Assembly: GCA_900556555.1 (NCBI GenBank)
Contig: USPF01000065.1
Coordinates: 1-8,972 of the forward strand
Source of the DNA: an uncultured Blautia sp.
Lineage (GTDB): Bacteria > Bacillota > Clostridia > Lachnospirales > Lachnospiraceae
DNA: 8,972 bases
Direction: 5' to 3'
Part shown: piece after piece, positions 1-7,067 of the stretch
How the letters are laid out: the number at the start of each line of letters is the position of its first letter
Numbering within the stretch: the stretch's first letter is position 1
Notes under the pieces: generated by a model
The model's database searches: none
The model's input: the letters and a program-made list of their open reading frames with translations, nothing else
Told to the model about the DNA's origin: nothing
Translations under genes and position numbers: made by a program

Positions 1-4
1 TTGT

Positions 5-898
5 TTATTCTTTTACACTTCCCACGACAATACCAGTGATCAAATATTTCTGCAGTAGCGGGTAGATCAGCAGCAGTGGAATAACTGAAACCACAATTTT
101 CGCAGCATTCAGATTCTGTGCTGATACATCCATAATATTAACAAGAGAACTGATACTTCCCCCCGCATTCAGCATATCCTCTAATTTAACATTTAAAGAC
201 TGTATATATGTCTGCAGCGGATAATTATTCACCTTTGTCATATAGAGCAATCCACTGAAAAAATCATTCCAGCTTCCAACGATACTAAATAAAGCAATCG
301 TCGCAATCACTGGTTTCGAGCAAGGCAAATACACTTTTGTAAGTACCTGAAGTGGTGTAGCTCCATCGATCACTGCTGCCTCCTCCAATGCTTTTGGCAC
401 TCCCATAAAAAAGTTCATTACCATGATTACACTGAATATAGGGACTGCTCCCGGAAGTATCAGTGCCCAGATTGTATTCAGCAACCCAAGATTCTTTATC
501 ACAATATAAGTCGGAATCATCCCGCCATTAAACAACATGGCAAAGATAAGAAGATCCATATATATATTCCGTCCCTTGAATTCCCGTTTCGATTTAGACA
601 AAGGATATGCCATCAACATGATCAGAATCAGATTTAGGAGTAGTGCCAATACTACTCTCGCCACCGAAATACCAAATGACCTCCAAAACTGATGATCTCC
701 CAATATTTTTTCATATGCAGCTACTGTAAAGTCTACTGGAAAAATTCCAACTCTATTAGCCGCTACTGCGGCGCTTCCACTGAACGACACTGCAACAATA
801 TTCAGAAGCGGAAGCAGGCATATCACGCCTAACAAGAAGACGATTAAATATATGGCGCCTTTTCCCATATTTGAAACAATTCCTTTTTTTTGCACCAT
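5..898 (-). CDS. ABC sugar transporter permease, LplC/YtcP type (CUT1 family)
   Basis: This is one of two membrane subunits that form the channel of a binding-protein-dependent oligosaccharide importer in the cytoplasmic membrane. The 297-residue protein has a basic N-terminus, a first membrane helix near residues 15-38 and several further hydrophobic segments. The MetI-like permease signature that docks to the ATPase is visible as EEAAVIDGA (172-180) followed by LP at 191-192. The GSWNDFF segment (208-214) and the tail QKYLITGIVVGSVKE are typical of the LplC/YtcP branch, and the length is normal. The ATG at 898 follows a modest GGGA about 6 nt upstream; M11 is a less likely alternative. It lies 18 nt after the partner permease and is almost certainly co-transcribed with it. 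Its stop is at the window edge, so what follows is unknown. The family assignment is firm; the transported sugar cannot be read from this subunit. Confidence 0.95.
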   Translation of the reverse strand: MVQKKGIVSNMGKGAIYLIVFLLGVICLLPLLNIVAVSFSGSAAVAANRVGIFPVDFTVAAYEKILGDHQFWRSFGISVARVVLALLLNLILIMLMAYPLSKSKREFKGRNIYMDLLIFAMLFNGGMIPTYIVIKNLGLLNTIWALILPGAVPIFSVIMVMNFFMGVPKALEEAAVIDGATPLQVLTKVYLPCSKPVIATIALFSIVGSWNDFFSGLLYMTKVNNYPLQTYIQSLNVKLEDMLNAGGSISSLVNIMDVSAQNLNAAKIVVSVIPLLLIYPLLQKYLITGIVVGSVKE

Positions 899-916
899 GA
901 AAATCCCACATCCTTT

Positions 917-1831
917 CTAAAAGATCTTTCTGTCTGTAAATCTCTTTGCCAGACCATTGGCTGTCAGCATCAGAACCATTCCAACTACAGACCGCAATAA
1001 TCCAACCGCCGTGGAGAAACTGTACTGTCGGCTGATCATTCCAACTCTGTACACATAAGTATCCAGTACATCTCCTGTCTGGTATACCATCGGTGAATAT
1101 AAATTATAAATCTGATCAAATCCAGCGCTTAATATGCTGGTAAGATTCATTGCCCCCATCAGCAGTATGATTGGCAGCATCCCTGGAAGCGTGATATGCC
1201 ATACCCGTTTCCACCAGTTTGCACCATCCATGGCTGCTGCTTCATGCAGCCCAGGATCAATCGCCGTAATCGCAGCAAGATAAACGATGGAATTGTATCC
1301 AAACTCTTTCCATACATCCGTAACAACTATCATCGGACGAAACCATGTGTTACTTCCAAGAAAATTAATCTTATTCATCCCAAATATCTGCAGAATTTGA
1401 TTGATCGGTCCATCCAAATTGACCATATTGACTACAACTGCTGCCAGTACAACCCATGACAGAAAATGTGGAAGATATACGATCGTTTGAACTGTTTTCT
1501 TAAAAAATTTTAAACGGATTTCATTCAGCAAAATGGCAAAAGTAATCGCCATAATAGTACCTAATATAATTTTCCCAACAGCAATGATAACTGTGTTGGT
1601 TAAGATATTCCAGATATCCGGAAGTGAAAACATATATTTAAAATGTTCCAGTCCAACAAACTCAGATCCCAGTATTCCTTTTGCCGGAACATAATTCTGA
1701 AACGCCATAATAATTCCGACCATAGGTATATAAGAAAAAATTAATACAAATACCATTCCGGGAATCATCATCATATGATACATACTCTGAGAGCGCATGC
1801 TACGTTTCTGCATGAATGTTTTTTTCTTCAT
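917..1831 (-). CDS. ABC sugar transporter permease, LplB/YteP type (CUT1 family)
   Basis: This is the second channel subunit of the importer, expected to pair with the LplC-type permease. The 304-residue protein has a strongly basic N-terminus and a first membrane helix around residues 22-43 (containing the family-typical SYIPMVGI and AFQNY). Further helices lie roughly at 75-102, 115-137, 165-190, 217-236 and 275-292. The cytoplasmic EAA loop is EAAAMDGANWW (197-207) followed by TLPG (214-217), the contact point for an MsmX-like ATPase. Length and motif order match LplB-type proteins. The ATG at 1831 has only a weak purine-rich ribosome site (GGAAAGAGAAGAAG). Together with the hairpin just upstream, this suggests lower expression than the binding protein, which is the usual stoichiometry. 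It lies 54 nt after the binding-protein gene. The exact substrate is not shown. Confidence 0.95.
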   Translation of the reverse strand: MKKKTFMQKRSMRSQSMYHMMMIPGMVFVLIFSYIPMVGIIMAFQNYVPAKGILGSEFVGLEHFKYMFSLPDIWNILTNTVIIAVGKIILGTIMAITFAILLNEIRLKFFKKTVQTIVYLPHFLSWVVLAAVVVNMVNLDGPINQILQIFGMNKINFLGSNTWFRPMIVVTDVWKEFGYNSIVYLAAITAIDPGLHEAAAMDGANWWKRVWHITLPGMLPIILLMGAMNLTSILSAGFDQIYNLYSPMVYQTGDVLDTYVYRVGMISRQYSFSTAVGLLRSVVGMVLMLTANGLAKRFTDRKIF

Positions 1832-1850
1832 CTTCTTCTCTTTCCTTTTT

Positions 1851-1877
1851 ATTATGGGCTGGATAACAGCCCATAAT
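1851..1877 (-). promoter_or_regulatory. Intergenic stem-loop between binding-protein and permease genes
   Basis: A perfect 10-bp inverted repeat (ATTATGGGCT / AGCCCATAAT) encloses a 7-nt loop. It starts 8 nt after the binding-protein stop and ends 19 nt before the permease start. In the coding direction the stem is followed by AAAAAGG rather than a U-tract, so it is not a classical terminator for this operon; read on the plus strand it is followed by TTTTTT. I infer an RNA stabiliser or partial attenuator at the 3' end of the binding-protein message, which would allow more binding protein than permease. The structure is seen; the role is inferred. Confidence 0.7.
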
Positions 1878-1885
1878 TTTTTGAA

Positions 1886-3583
1886 TTACTGATTATCAAC
1901 GATTTCCTGCACTTCTTTTGTAATCTGGTCTCCGCCTCTGGACTTCCATGACTGTACAAAATCATCAAATTCATCGATGGATTTTGATCCTGTTACGATT
2001 GCTACAAATGTTTCTTCCTGCAGTTTATTTAAATCTGCATTCTTTGTTTTCATTGTTTTGGTTGTATTATAAAATACAGGAGTATACCATACAAACTGAT
2101 CAGCTTCTGTCAATTTCTCGATCAGGCCGATTCCTTTCATCCGTGAAGTATATTTTGACCAATCTGCCACTTCTGCATTTTTCGAATCTTTCAAATACCG
2201 ATTTACAGACTCTACATTGGTTCTTGACTCGATGGAACGAACCTCATCCATGGTAATTTTTCCATCCACACAATTCTTGATATCAGAGTATTCATCCACC
2301 AGATATGTATTCTTGTTTAATTCTACCTGAATCGGACGCGTTGAGTTATCGACAGTTGTTACATATTCGTATACTTCCGGATCTTCTTCCGCAAGATTTT
2401 TGTTGTTTACGATCTCATCAAAAAACAGATTTGCAATCTTGATTATCACCTCCGGATTCGAGTATCCTTTTCTGACTACCATGTATCCACTACATGCATT
2501 GTTATGAATTACATTTACTTTTCCATTGTTATCACAAATAGTATAGGCAGTAAAATCTGCATTTGGGTCCATGCTTCTCACGTTGTTTAACAGCCAGTCT
2601 GGAAGATGCCAAGGACCGAATGTGATTCCTGTCTGTCCGTTGGTTAAAAGTGCTGTGATATCATCCCATGTTCTTGTTCCAAACTGCGGGTCTACAAGAC
2701 CCTCCTGAAACCACTCAGCCATTTTTGAAAGTGCGTTTTTCATACCTTCTGTTGTAGATCCGTTATACACCTTACCGTTTTCATCCATCATCCAGCTGCC
2801 TGGGAAAGTCTGATAAGCAGAAGCAATTGCTGTCATAGTATATCCACTTCCGCCATAATCACCTGCTGTCAGATAAGGTGCAAATGCCATACCTACTGGA
2901 TTTCCGGTTTTCCCCGGATCTTTCTCCACAAAAGTCTTCACAACATCCTCTAATTCATCAATCGTCAGGCACATATCACCGTCCTGATCAATCTTCATTC
3001 CCAGATCATCCAGCCAGTCCTGCCGAATAAATACTTCACAAGGGGCTGCGTCATAATTGGTTCCCGGCAATGCCATAAGGCGACCATCATACTTTGCTTC
3101 ATCCAGACATCTGCCGTCATAAGAATCGTAAATTTCTTTGATGTAATCACTTGCGTATTCGTCATAAACATCTGTCAAATCGGCTACAAGATCATTCTCT
3201 ACCAGTTCATCCAACACATCTTTGGATCCGACACGCATAACATCCGGCAACTCTCCTGATGCAATAGCCAATGAAACCTGTCTGTCATAATCCTCTCCAT
3301 TTGCCTCAAAAGAATCTTTTACTTCCACATTTAATTTTTCTTTTAAATATCTCGTATATGCATTATCTTCGTATGAATCTCCCTCTGGAAATTTCGGATT
3401 TGCAATCGTGCTTCTTCCCATATTACAGATCAAAGTATCTTTATAAGCTCCCATGCTTCCTTTTGAAGCCGCAATCGCCTCTTCCTGCTCGCCGTTTTTC
3501 CCACCACAAGCAGACAATGACACTACCATTACTGCTGCCATAGATATACTCAATACACGTTTACCTATTGTTTTTCTCTTCAC
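1886..3583 (-). CDS. Extracellular sugar-binding lipoprotein of a CUT1 ABC importer (LplA/YtcQ type)
   Basis: This protein captures an oligosaccharide outside the membrane and delivers it to the two permeases. With the start chosen here it has 565 residues, the long size typical of LplA/YtcQ-type family 1 solute-binding proteins. The N-terminus is a lipoprotein signal: basic KRKTIGKR, a hydrophobic stretch, then lipobox LSAC with lipid-modified Cys26. The body has the family pattern: a segment with LAIASGELPDV, the Trp-Leu-rich IRQDWLDDLG, and a later KDPGKTGNP near residue 220. An acidic DxDxD loop (199-210) resembles a calcium-binding EF-hand loop. The GTG at 3583 is preferred over the in-frame GTG at 3598 because GGAGGAAA lies at 3588-3595, at ideal spacing for 3583 but inside the coding frame of the longer version. 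The gene follows its own promoter and leads the transporter genes. The neighbouring GH13 enzyme suggests an alpha-glucoside ligand, but this is inference. Confidence 0.93.
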   Translation of the reverse strand: MKRKTIGKRVLSISMAAVMVVSLSACGGKNGEQEEAIAASKGSMGAYKDTLICNMGRSTIANPKFPEGDSYEDNAYTRYLKEKLNVEVKDSFEANGEDYDRQVSLAIASGELPDVMRVGSKDVLDELVENDLVADLTDVYDEYASDYIKEIYDSYDGRCLDEAKYDGRLMALPGTNYDAAPCEVFIRQDWLDDLGMKIDQDGDMCLTIDELEDVVKTFVEKDPGKTGNPVGMAFAPYLTAGDYGGSGYTMTAIASAYQTFPGSWMMDENGKVYNGSTTEGMKNALSKMAEWFQEGLVDPQFGTRTWDDITALLTNGQTGITFGPWHLPDWLLNNVRSMDPNADFTAYTICDNNGKVNVIHNNACSGYMVVRKGYSNPEVIIKIANLFFDEIVNNKNLAEEDPEVYEYVTTVDNSTRPIQVELNKNTYLVDEYSDIKNCVDGKITMDEVRSIESRTNVESVNRYLKDSKNAEVADWSKYTSRMKGIGLIEKLTEADQFVWYTPVFYNTTKTMKTKNADLNKLQEETFVAIVTGSKSIDEFDDFVQSWKSRGGDQITKEVQEIVDNQ

Positions 3584-3587
3584 TCTA

Positions 3588-3595
3588 TTTTCCTC
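3588..3595 (-). promoter_or_regulatory. Ribosome binding site fixing the start of the binding-protein gene
   Basis: GGAGGAAA is a near-ideal Shine-Dalgarno sequence. The GGAGG core ends 7 nt before the GTG at 3583. The upstream in-frame GTG at 3598 overlaps this site, so initiation there would have no such signal in place. Confidence 0.85.
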
Positions 3596-3617
3596 CACTC
3601 TTCCTAATAATTTCTAA

Positions 3618-3629
3618 AGATGGCCATCT
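3618..3629. repeat. Perfect 12-bp palindrome in the binding-protein leader
   Basis: AGATGGCCATCT is fully self-complementary with no spacer. It lies roughly 8 to 20 nt downstream of the predicted transcription start (about 3637) and before the ribosome site. With no loop it makes a poor RNA hairpin, so a dimeric repressor site is the more natural reading. No repressor gene is in the window. Only the palindrome itself is observed. Confidence 0.5.
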
Positions 3630-3643
3630 CTTAATCTACTTTT

Positions 3644-3672
3644 ATTATAAAGACGAAACAATTTCCCGTAAA
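3644..3672 (-). promoter_or_regulatory. Sigma-A-type promoter for the binding-protein/permease operon
   Basis: A perfect -10 TATAAT (3644-3649) sits 17 bp from an imperfect -35 TTTACG (3667-3672), in an AT-rich gap between the kinase and binding-protein genes. The predicted start is near 3637, giving a leader of about 54 nt. A weak -35 with a perfect -10 fits a promoter that needs an activator, such as the response regulator encoded upstream. Confidence 0.7.
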
Positions 3673-3680
3673 CGAAACAA
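3653..3680 (-). repeat. Direct repeat TTGTTTCGT, candidate regulator binding site
   Basis: Two exact copies of TTGTTTCGT (3672-3680 and 3653-3661, start-to-start 19 bp) flank and touch the -35 hexamer. A third partial copy, TTGTTT, lies at 3692-3697, 17 bp further upstream. Direct repeats about two helical turns apart near a -35 are what AraC-type regulators commonly bind. The assignment to the adjacent regulator is inference; the downstream copy lies in the promoter spacer, which is also compatible with repression. Confidence 0.5.
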
Positions 3681-3716
3681 AATACCGTTTTAAACAACAT
3701 TTTCATCCAATTTTAA

Positions 3717-3742
3717 AAAAACGGCCCATAAAGACAGTTTTT
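3717..3742 (-). terminator. Likely intrinsic terminator after the histidine kinase gene
   Basis: The arm AAAAACTGTC (starting inside the stop codon) pairs with GGCCGTTTTT across a 6-nt loop, with one T-C mismatch and one G-T pair. Seven consecutive T residues follow the GC part. The stem is short and imperfect, so some read-through into the transporter genes is likely. A separate promoter just downstream supports a transcription-unit boundary here. Confidence 0.6.
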
Positions 3743-5459
3743 ATCTTTGAACATTTTGCTCTTCTGAACTTTCCACCTTTGGGATGGTAAGTGTAACTTT
3801 TGTTCCCACATTAACCTTACTTTCATATTGAAGTCCATATTGATCTCCATAATATAGCTGAACTCTATGATGAACATTTTGCACCCCGTATCCCCTGGAC
3901 TTCATAGTCAACATCTTTTGCCTTGTCTCCTCCGTCATGCCACATCCATTATCGTATACTATAAATATCAGTCCCTGCTGCGTGCTTTTTCCCAATACTT
4001 CCAGCTTTTTCGATCCGTCCGTCACCTTGTGGTCCAATCCATGAATAATTGCATTTTCTATTAGAGGCTGTAGCAACAGATTCAAAATCTCATAGTCCAG
4101 GATCTCTTCATCAATTTTAAGAACGGCTTCAAATTTACCAGAATGCAGCATCTGCTGTATTTTAACATAAGAACATGTATTATCCCATTCTCCCTTCACT
4201 GTGGTAATATTTTTCCCCCGGTTCAATGTTGTACGGTAAAACGTTGACAAAAGCTGCGCCATCTCACTGATTTCTTTTTGATCTGCCAGAATTGCCTTCC
4301 AATTGATCAAAGAAAGACTGTTATAGAGAAAATGCGGATTGATTTGAGCCTGCAGAGCTTTCATTTCATATTCCTGCTGCAGAATCTTACTTTGATAAAC
4401 TTCATTGATCATAAAATTCAGACGATCCACCATGTTCTTAAAACTGGAAAACAGATGTCCAATCTCATCCTGAGATTCACTTACTACATCCACAGATAGG
4501 CGATTGATCCCGATATGCTCGATATTCGCTACCAGATTGCTCAACGGCTTACTTACACTTCTTGTAAGGATCATACTTAACACAGCAACCATCCCACCGC
4601 ATATCAAAATTACCAGAAGTACTAAAATCATACTGCTTCTAGCCAGAGCAGATATGATATTAATCGGCTGATACAAAACCACATTCCAGTCCACAGAACT
4701 CATCTCCACATTTCTTATTACATATCGATCAGATGACAATAGAGCATTCCTGTTTTCTGAAAAACTTTTTCTCGAATTATCTGATAGGATACCCTTTGCA
4801 AATGAAAACACCACATTGTCACTTTGATCCGTAACAACCACCCCATAGTTTTCAGAAAACAGAGTGGTAAAATTGGAAAATACTTTTTGATAATCCAAAG
4901 ATAGGTAAATAACATTCTGATATTCTTTATAATCAGAATACATCTTACAGTACATATTCAGCTCATTTGCATTCGGATCTGCATACCAGTGTATCTGATA
5001 ATCCTGCAATTCTTCTAAATCAATCGCCATCTTATCCATGGGCAAAAACTTTTCTCCATGCGAATACAGCGTATCATTTGTACTGTAAACTGTCACTCTA
5101 TTCACAGCTGAGTCCATATTTTCCATGTTCAGTATGATCGGATCAATCACATCTCTGTACGCAACATACATCTCTACATTATCGGCATAATGGGAATTAA
5201 TCGCTTGCTGAAGATTATGATTCCAGATCAGGCTGTTCATATAATTCTTATATAACGTGATATTTCCATTTAATACCGTCGCATTTTGATTCAGTGTTTC
5301 ACTCAACATTTCCATTTCTCTTTGTACCAGTAAATTTCTGCATTGAATATAGCAGAAAATTCCCAACACGATCACAGGAAGCATACTCACCAGAAGATGA
5401 CTAAGCAAAACCTTATTCCGAAACTTTAAATTTTTATACCAATTTTTTATTTTTCGCAT
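3741..5459 (-). CDS. Sensor histidine kinase, YesM type (LytS/YehU-like, His_kinase family)
   Basis: This membrane kinase is expected to sense a sugar-linked signal outside the cell and phosphorylate the response regulator encoded just upstream. Numbered from the ATG at 5459 (572 residues): TM1 about 17-38, an extracellular region about 39-275 of probable Cache type (YGVVVTDQSDNVVFSF near 205-220), TM2 about 277-298, and HAMP about 299-350. The His_kinase box QINPHFLYNSL has predicted phospho-acceptor His376. The ATPase domain has an N box (ENAIIHG, Asn469), a G1 box (DNGCGM, Asp503) and a G2 box (GYGVQN, about 523-528). All catalytic motifs look intact. An in-frame TTG at 5468 would overlap the regulator's stop codon; I chose the ATG because MRKIKNWYKNLKFRNK is a typical YesM start, although the AGGA site is rather far from it (about 12-13 nt). 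Close spacing implies translational coupling with the regulator. The ligand is not identifiable. Confidence 0.93.
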   Translation of the reverse strand: MRKIKNWYKNLKFRNKVLLSHLLVSMLPVIVLGIFCYIQCRNLLVQREMEMLSETLNQNATVLNGNITLYKNYMNSLIWNHNLQQAINSHYADNVEMYVAYRDVIDPIILNMENMDSAVNRVTVYSTNDTLYSHGEKFLPMDKMAIDLEELQDYQIHWYADPNANELNMYCKMYSDYKEYQNVIYLSLDYQKVFSNFTTLFSENYGVVVTDQSDNVVFSFAKGILSDNSRKSFSENRNALLSSDRYVIRNVEMSSVDWNVVLYQPINIISALARSSMILVLLVILICGGMVAVLSMILTRSVSKPLSNLVANIEHIGINRLSVDVVSESQDEIGHLFSSFKNMVDRLNFMINEVYQSKILQQEYEMKALQAQINPHFLYNSLSLINWKAILADQKEISEMAQLLSTFYRTTLNRGKNITTVKGEWDNTCSYVKIQQMLHSGKFEAVLKIDEEILDYEILNLLLQPLIENAIIHGLDHKVTDGSKKLEVLGKSTQQGLIFIVYDNGCGMTEETRQKMLTMKSRGYGVQNVHHRVQLYYGDQYGLQYESKVNVGTKVTLTIPKVESSEEQNVQR

Positions 5460-5464
5460 ATTGA

Positions 5465-6985
5465 TCAAAATTCCTGCCTGTCTCTATATTTTTCCGGAGT
5501 CACTCCGTACTCGTTTCGAAACGTTTTACAAAAATAAGAAAGATTCGTATATCCGACCGCTTTACAGATATCGTTGATTTTCATATTGGTCGTTTTCAGT
5601 AGTTCTTCTGCCTTATCCATACGAACTCTTTTAATATACTTACTAAAACCGATTCCTTTTTCCTGACGGAAAATGCTGCTTAGATAATGCGGTGTTAAAA
5701 AGACTTTATCAGCCAGAATATCCAGACTCAGTCCATCTCTATAATGTTCATGGATATATTTTTCAACTATCGATATCATATGTTTCGGCGAATCCTGCTG
5801 AAGGTTCAGATTCTCCACTACCTGCTCCATCGTTTCTCTCAGACTCTCTTCTATCTCAGAAAAATGATGATACTGATACAACTCCTCCACCTTGGAAGAG
5901 AGCTGCTCCTGCTGTCCCGGAATCCCCTGATACAGAACTTTCAATAGATTTGCACAAATAAACCTGGTGTAAATATAAGACCTAAACTCATTATCCCTAC
6001 ATTTTTTCAGAATAATCTCCAAATTTTTCCGAAGACTGAATGCATCCCGAAACTTGATATCCTCTTCAATCGAATTCAAAAACTGACTGATATTGGCAGA
6101 ACGGACCTCCTCCTCACTTTCATTTGGCTGAATCGGATAAACATAGATATCCTTATGGAAAAATCGTTCTTCCAGACAACTCTCCGTTTGCTGATACACA
6201 GCACCGATCTGCTCCGGTGAATAAATTTCAGAACTGACAGCTATAAAACACTGAACACTATATTCCTTCTGAATCCACGTGCAGATTCTCTTTGCCATTT
6301 CTCTGAAAAAAGCAATATCTTTCATCTCATCTCCGAACATCAATACACCCTGCACAGGGTTCAGATCGATCAATTCGTATGGAACAAAAACAATATCGTT
6401 TAATTTTTCTTTCAAGTCCTGTATATCTTCGACTTCTTTTCCAAAAAAATCCTCTTCAAATTCCAACAACAGCACCCGTCTATAATATTCCAGAAATTGA
6501 AGTTCATTTTCTGGATACTCACTTTTCAACTTTTCATATGGAATTTTGTTCAGAAGTCTTGTTAATGCATATACCTGATGAAACTGCTGAGTATGCTGAT
6601 GCATCGTTTTATCTTTTTCTACTCTTTCCACAACAAGTGTAATCACTTTTTGAAACTCCGAAGGATTTACCGGTTTCAAAATATAATCCACTGCCTGTAT
6701 GGACAACGCCTGTTTAACATATGTGAAATCATCATATCCGCTGAAAAAAATAATCTGCATTTTAGGAAAGCGCTCTCTTACGATTTTTGCCAGTTCCAAT
6801 CCATCCAAAAACGGCATTTTTACATCAGTCAATAAAATATCCACCGTGTTTTCTTTTAATTTTTCCAGCGCTTCCATTCCATTTTCAGCTTCAATATACT
6901 GAAATTCAATCCCTGTCTTTTTCAGTAAATATTGGATTCCAAAACGTTCCTGATCTTCATCGTCTACAATCATCATGCGATACAT
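5465..6985 (-). CDS. Response regulator, YesN type: receiver domain plus AraC-type DNA-binding domain
   Basis: This cytoplasmic transcription factor partners the adjacent YesM-like kinase and probably controls the sugar-importer genes. In the 506-residue form, the receiver domain (about 1-120) shows the acidic pair Asp8/Asp9, phospho-acceptor Asp54 in TDVKMP, Ser82 and Lys104-Pro105: a complete phosphorylation site. A poorly conserved linker (about 125-400) follows, as is usual for YesN proteins. The C-terminal AraC domain (404-506) has two helix-turn-helix units, about 420-444 and 468-494, ending in YGVTPEKYR. The ATG at 6985 is chosen because AGAGGA (6992-6997) precedes it at good spacing and MYRMMIVDDE is the normal receiver N-terminus; a longer reading from GTG at 7018 would add 11 atypical residues and run through the hairpin. 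The stop is 5 nt before the kinase ATG. The direct repeat at the binding-protein promoter is a candidate target. Confidence 0.95.
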   Translation of the reverse strand: MYRMMIVDDEDQERFGIQYLLKKTGIEFQYIEAENGMEALEKLKENTVDILLTDVKMPFLDGLELAKIVRERFPKMQIIFFSGYDDFTYVKQALSIQAVDYILKPVNPSEFQKVITLVVERVEKDKTMHQHTQQFHQVYALTRLLNKIPYEKLKSEYPENELQFLEYYRRVLLLEFEEDFFGKEVEDIQDLKEKLNDIVFVPYELIDLNPVQGVLMFGDEMKDIAFFREMAKRICTWIQKEYSVQCFIAVSSEIYSPEQIGAVYQQTESCLEERFFHKDIYVYPIQPNESEEEVRSANISQFLNSIEEDIKFRDAFSLRKNLEIILKKCRDNEFRSYIYTRFICANLLKVLYQGIPGQQEQLSSKVEELYQYHHFSEIEESLRETMEQVVENLNLQQDSPKHMISIVEKYIHEHYRDGLSLDILADKVFLTPHYLSSIFRQEKGIGFSKYIKRVRMDKAEELLKTTNMKINDICKAVGYTNLSYFCKTFRNEYGVTPEKYRDRQEF

Positions 6986-6991
6986 AATATA

Positions 6992-6997
6992 TCCTCT
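6992..6997 (-). promoter_or_regulatory. Ribosome binding site deciding the response-regulator start
   Basis: AGAGGA lies 6 nt before the ATG at 6985. It rules in this start over the in-frame GTG at 7018, which has no comparable signal and sits at the foot of a hairpin. Confidence 0.8.
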
Positions 6998-7018
6998 ACC
7001 CCCTGCTCTTTCTATCAC

Positions 7019-7055
7019 AAAACCTGCCGTCTGCTCTAAGCATACGCCAGGTTTT
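7019..7055 (-). terminator. Long hairpin after the alpha-glucosidase gene, probable terminator or attenuator
   Basis: The arms AAAACCTG and CAGGTTTT (8 bp, perfect) enclose further pairing CGT/ACG and TGCT/AGCA around a 3-nt TAG loop. Only two single mismatches (G-G and A-G) interrupt 15 bp. The closing T-run is just TTTT followed by GTG, so termination may be partial and allow some read-through into the regulator genes. It starts 12 nt after the enzyme's stop. The structure is plain in the sequence; its efficiency is a guess. Confidence 0.6.
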
Positions 7056-7067
7056 CATCTGCTTCAA
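7039..7067 (-). promoter_or_regulatory. Possible weak promoter for the regulator/kinase pair
   Basis: TTGAAG (7062-7067) and TATGCT (7039-7044) are spaced by exactly 17 bp, each matching four of six consensus positions. The -10 element lies inside the hairpin at 7019-7055. A transcript from here would start near 7032 and carry only part of the hairpin. Such matches arise by chance, so this is a tentative call. Confidence 0.3.

Noticed and set aside
3674..3700. Possible CcpA catabolite-response element (TTTAAAACGGTATTT) in the importer promoter region
   Set aside because: It misses at least two of the fixed consensus positions, including the conserved G and C, so it is no better than chance in AT-rich DNA.
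1868..3731. The 8-mer GCCCATAA shared by the intergenic hairpin (1869-1876) and the kinase terminator (3724-3731)
   Set aside because: The surrounding bases and stem partners differ. A single shared 8-mer over two AT-rich hairpins does not show a repeat family.
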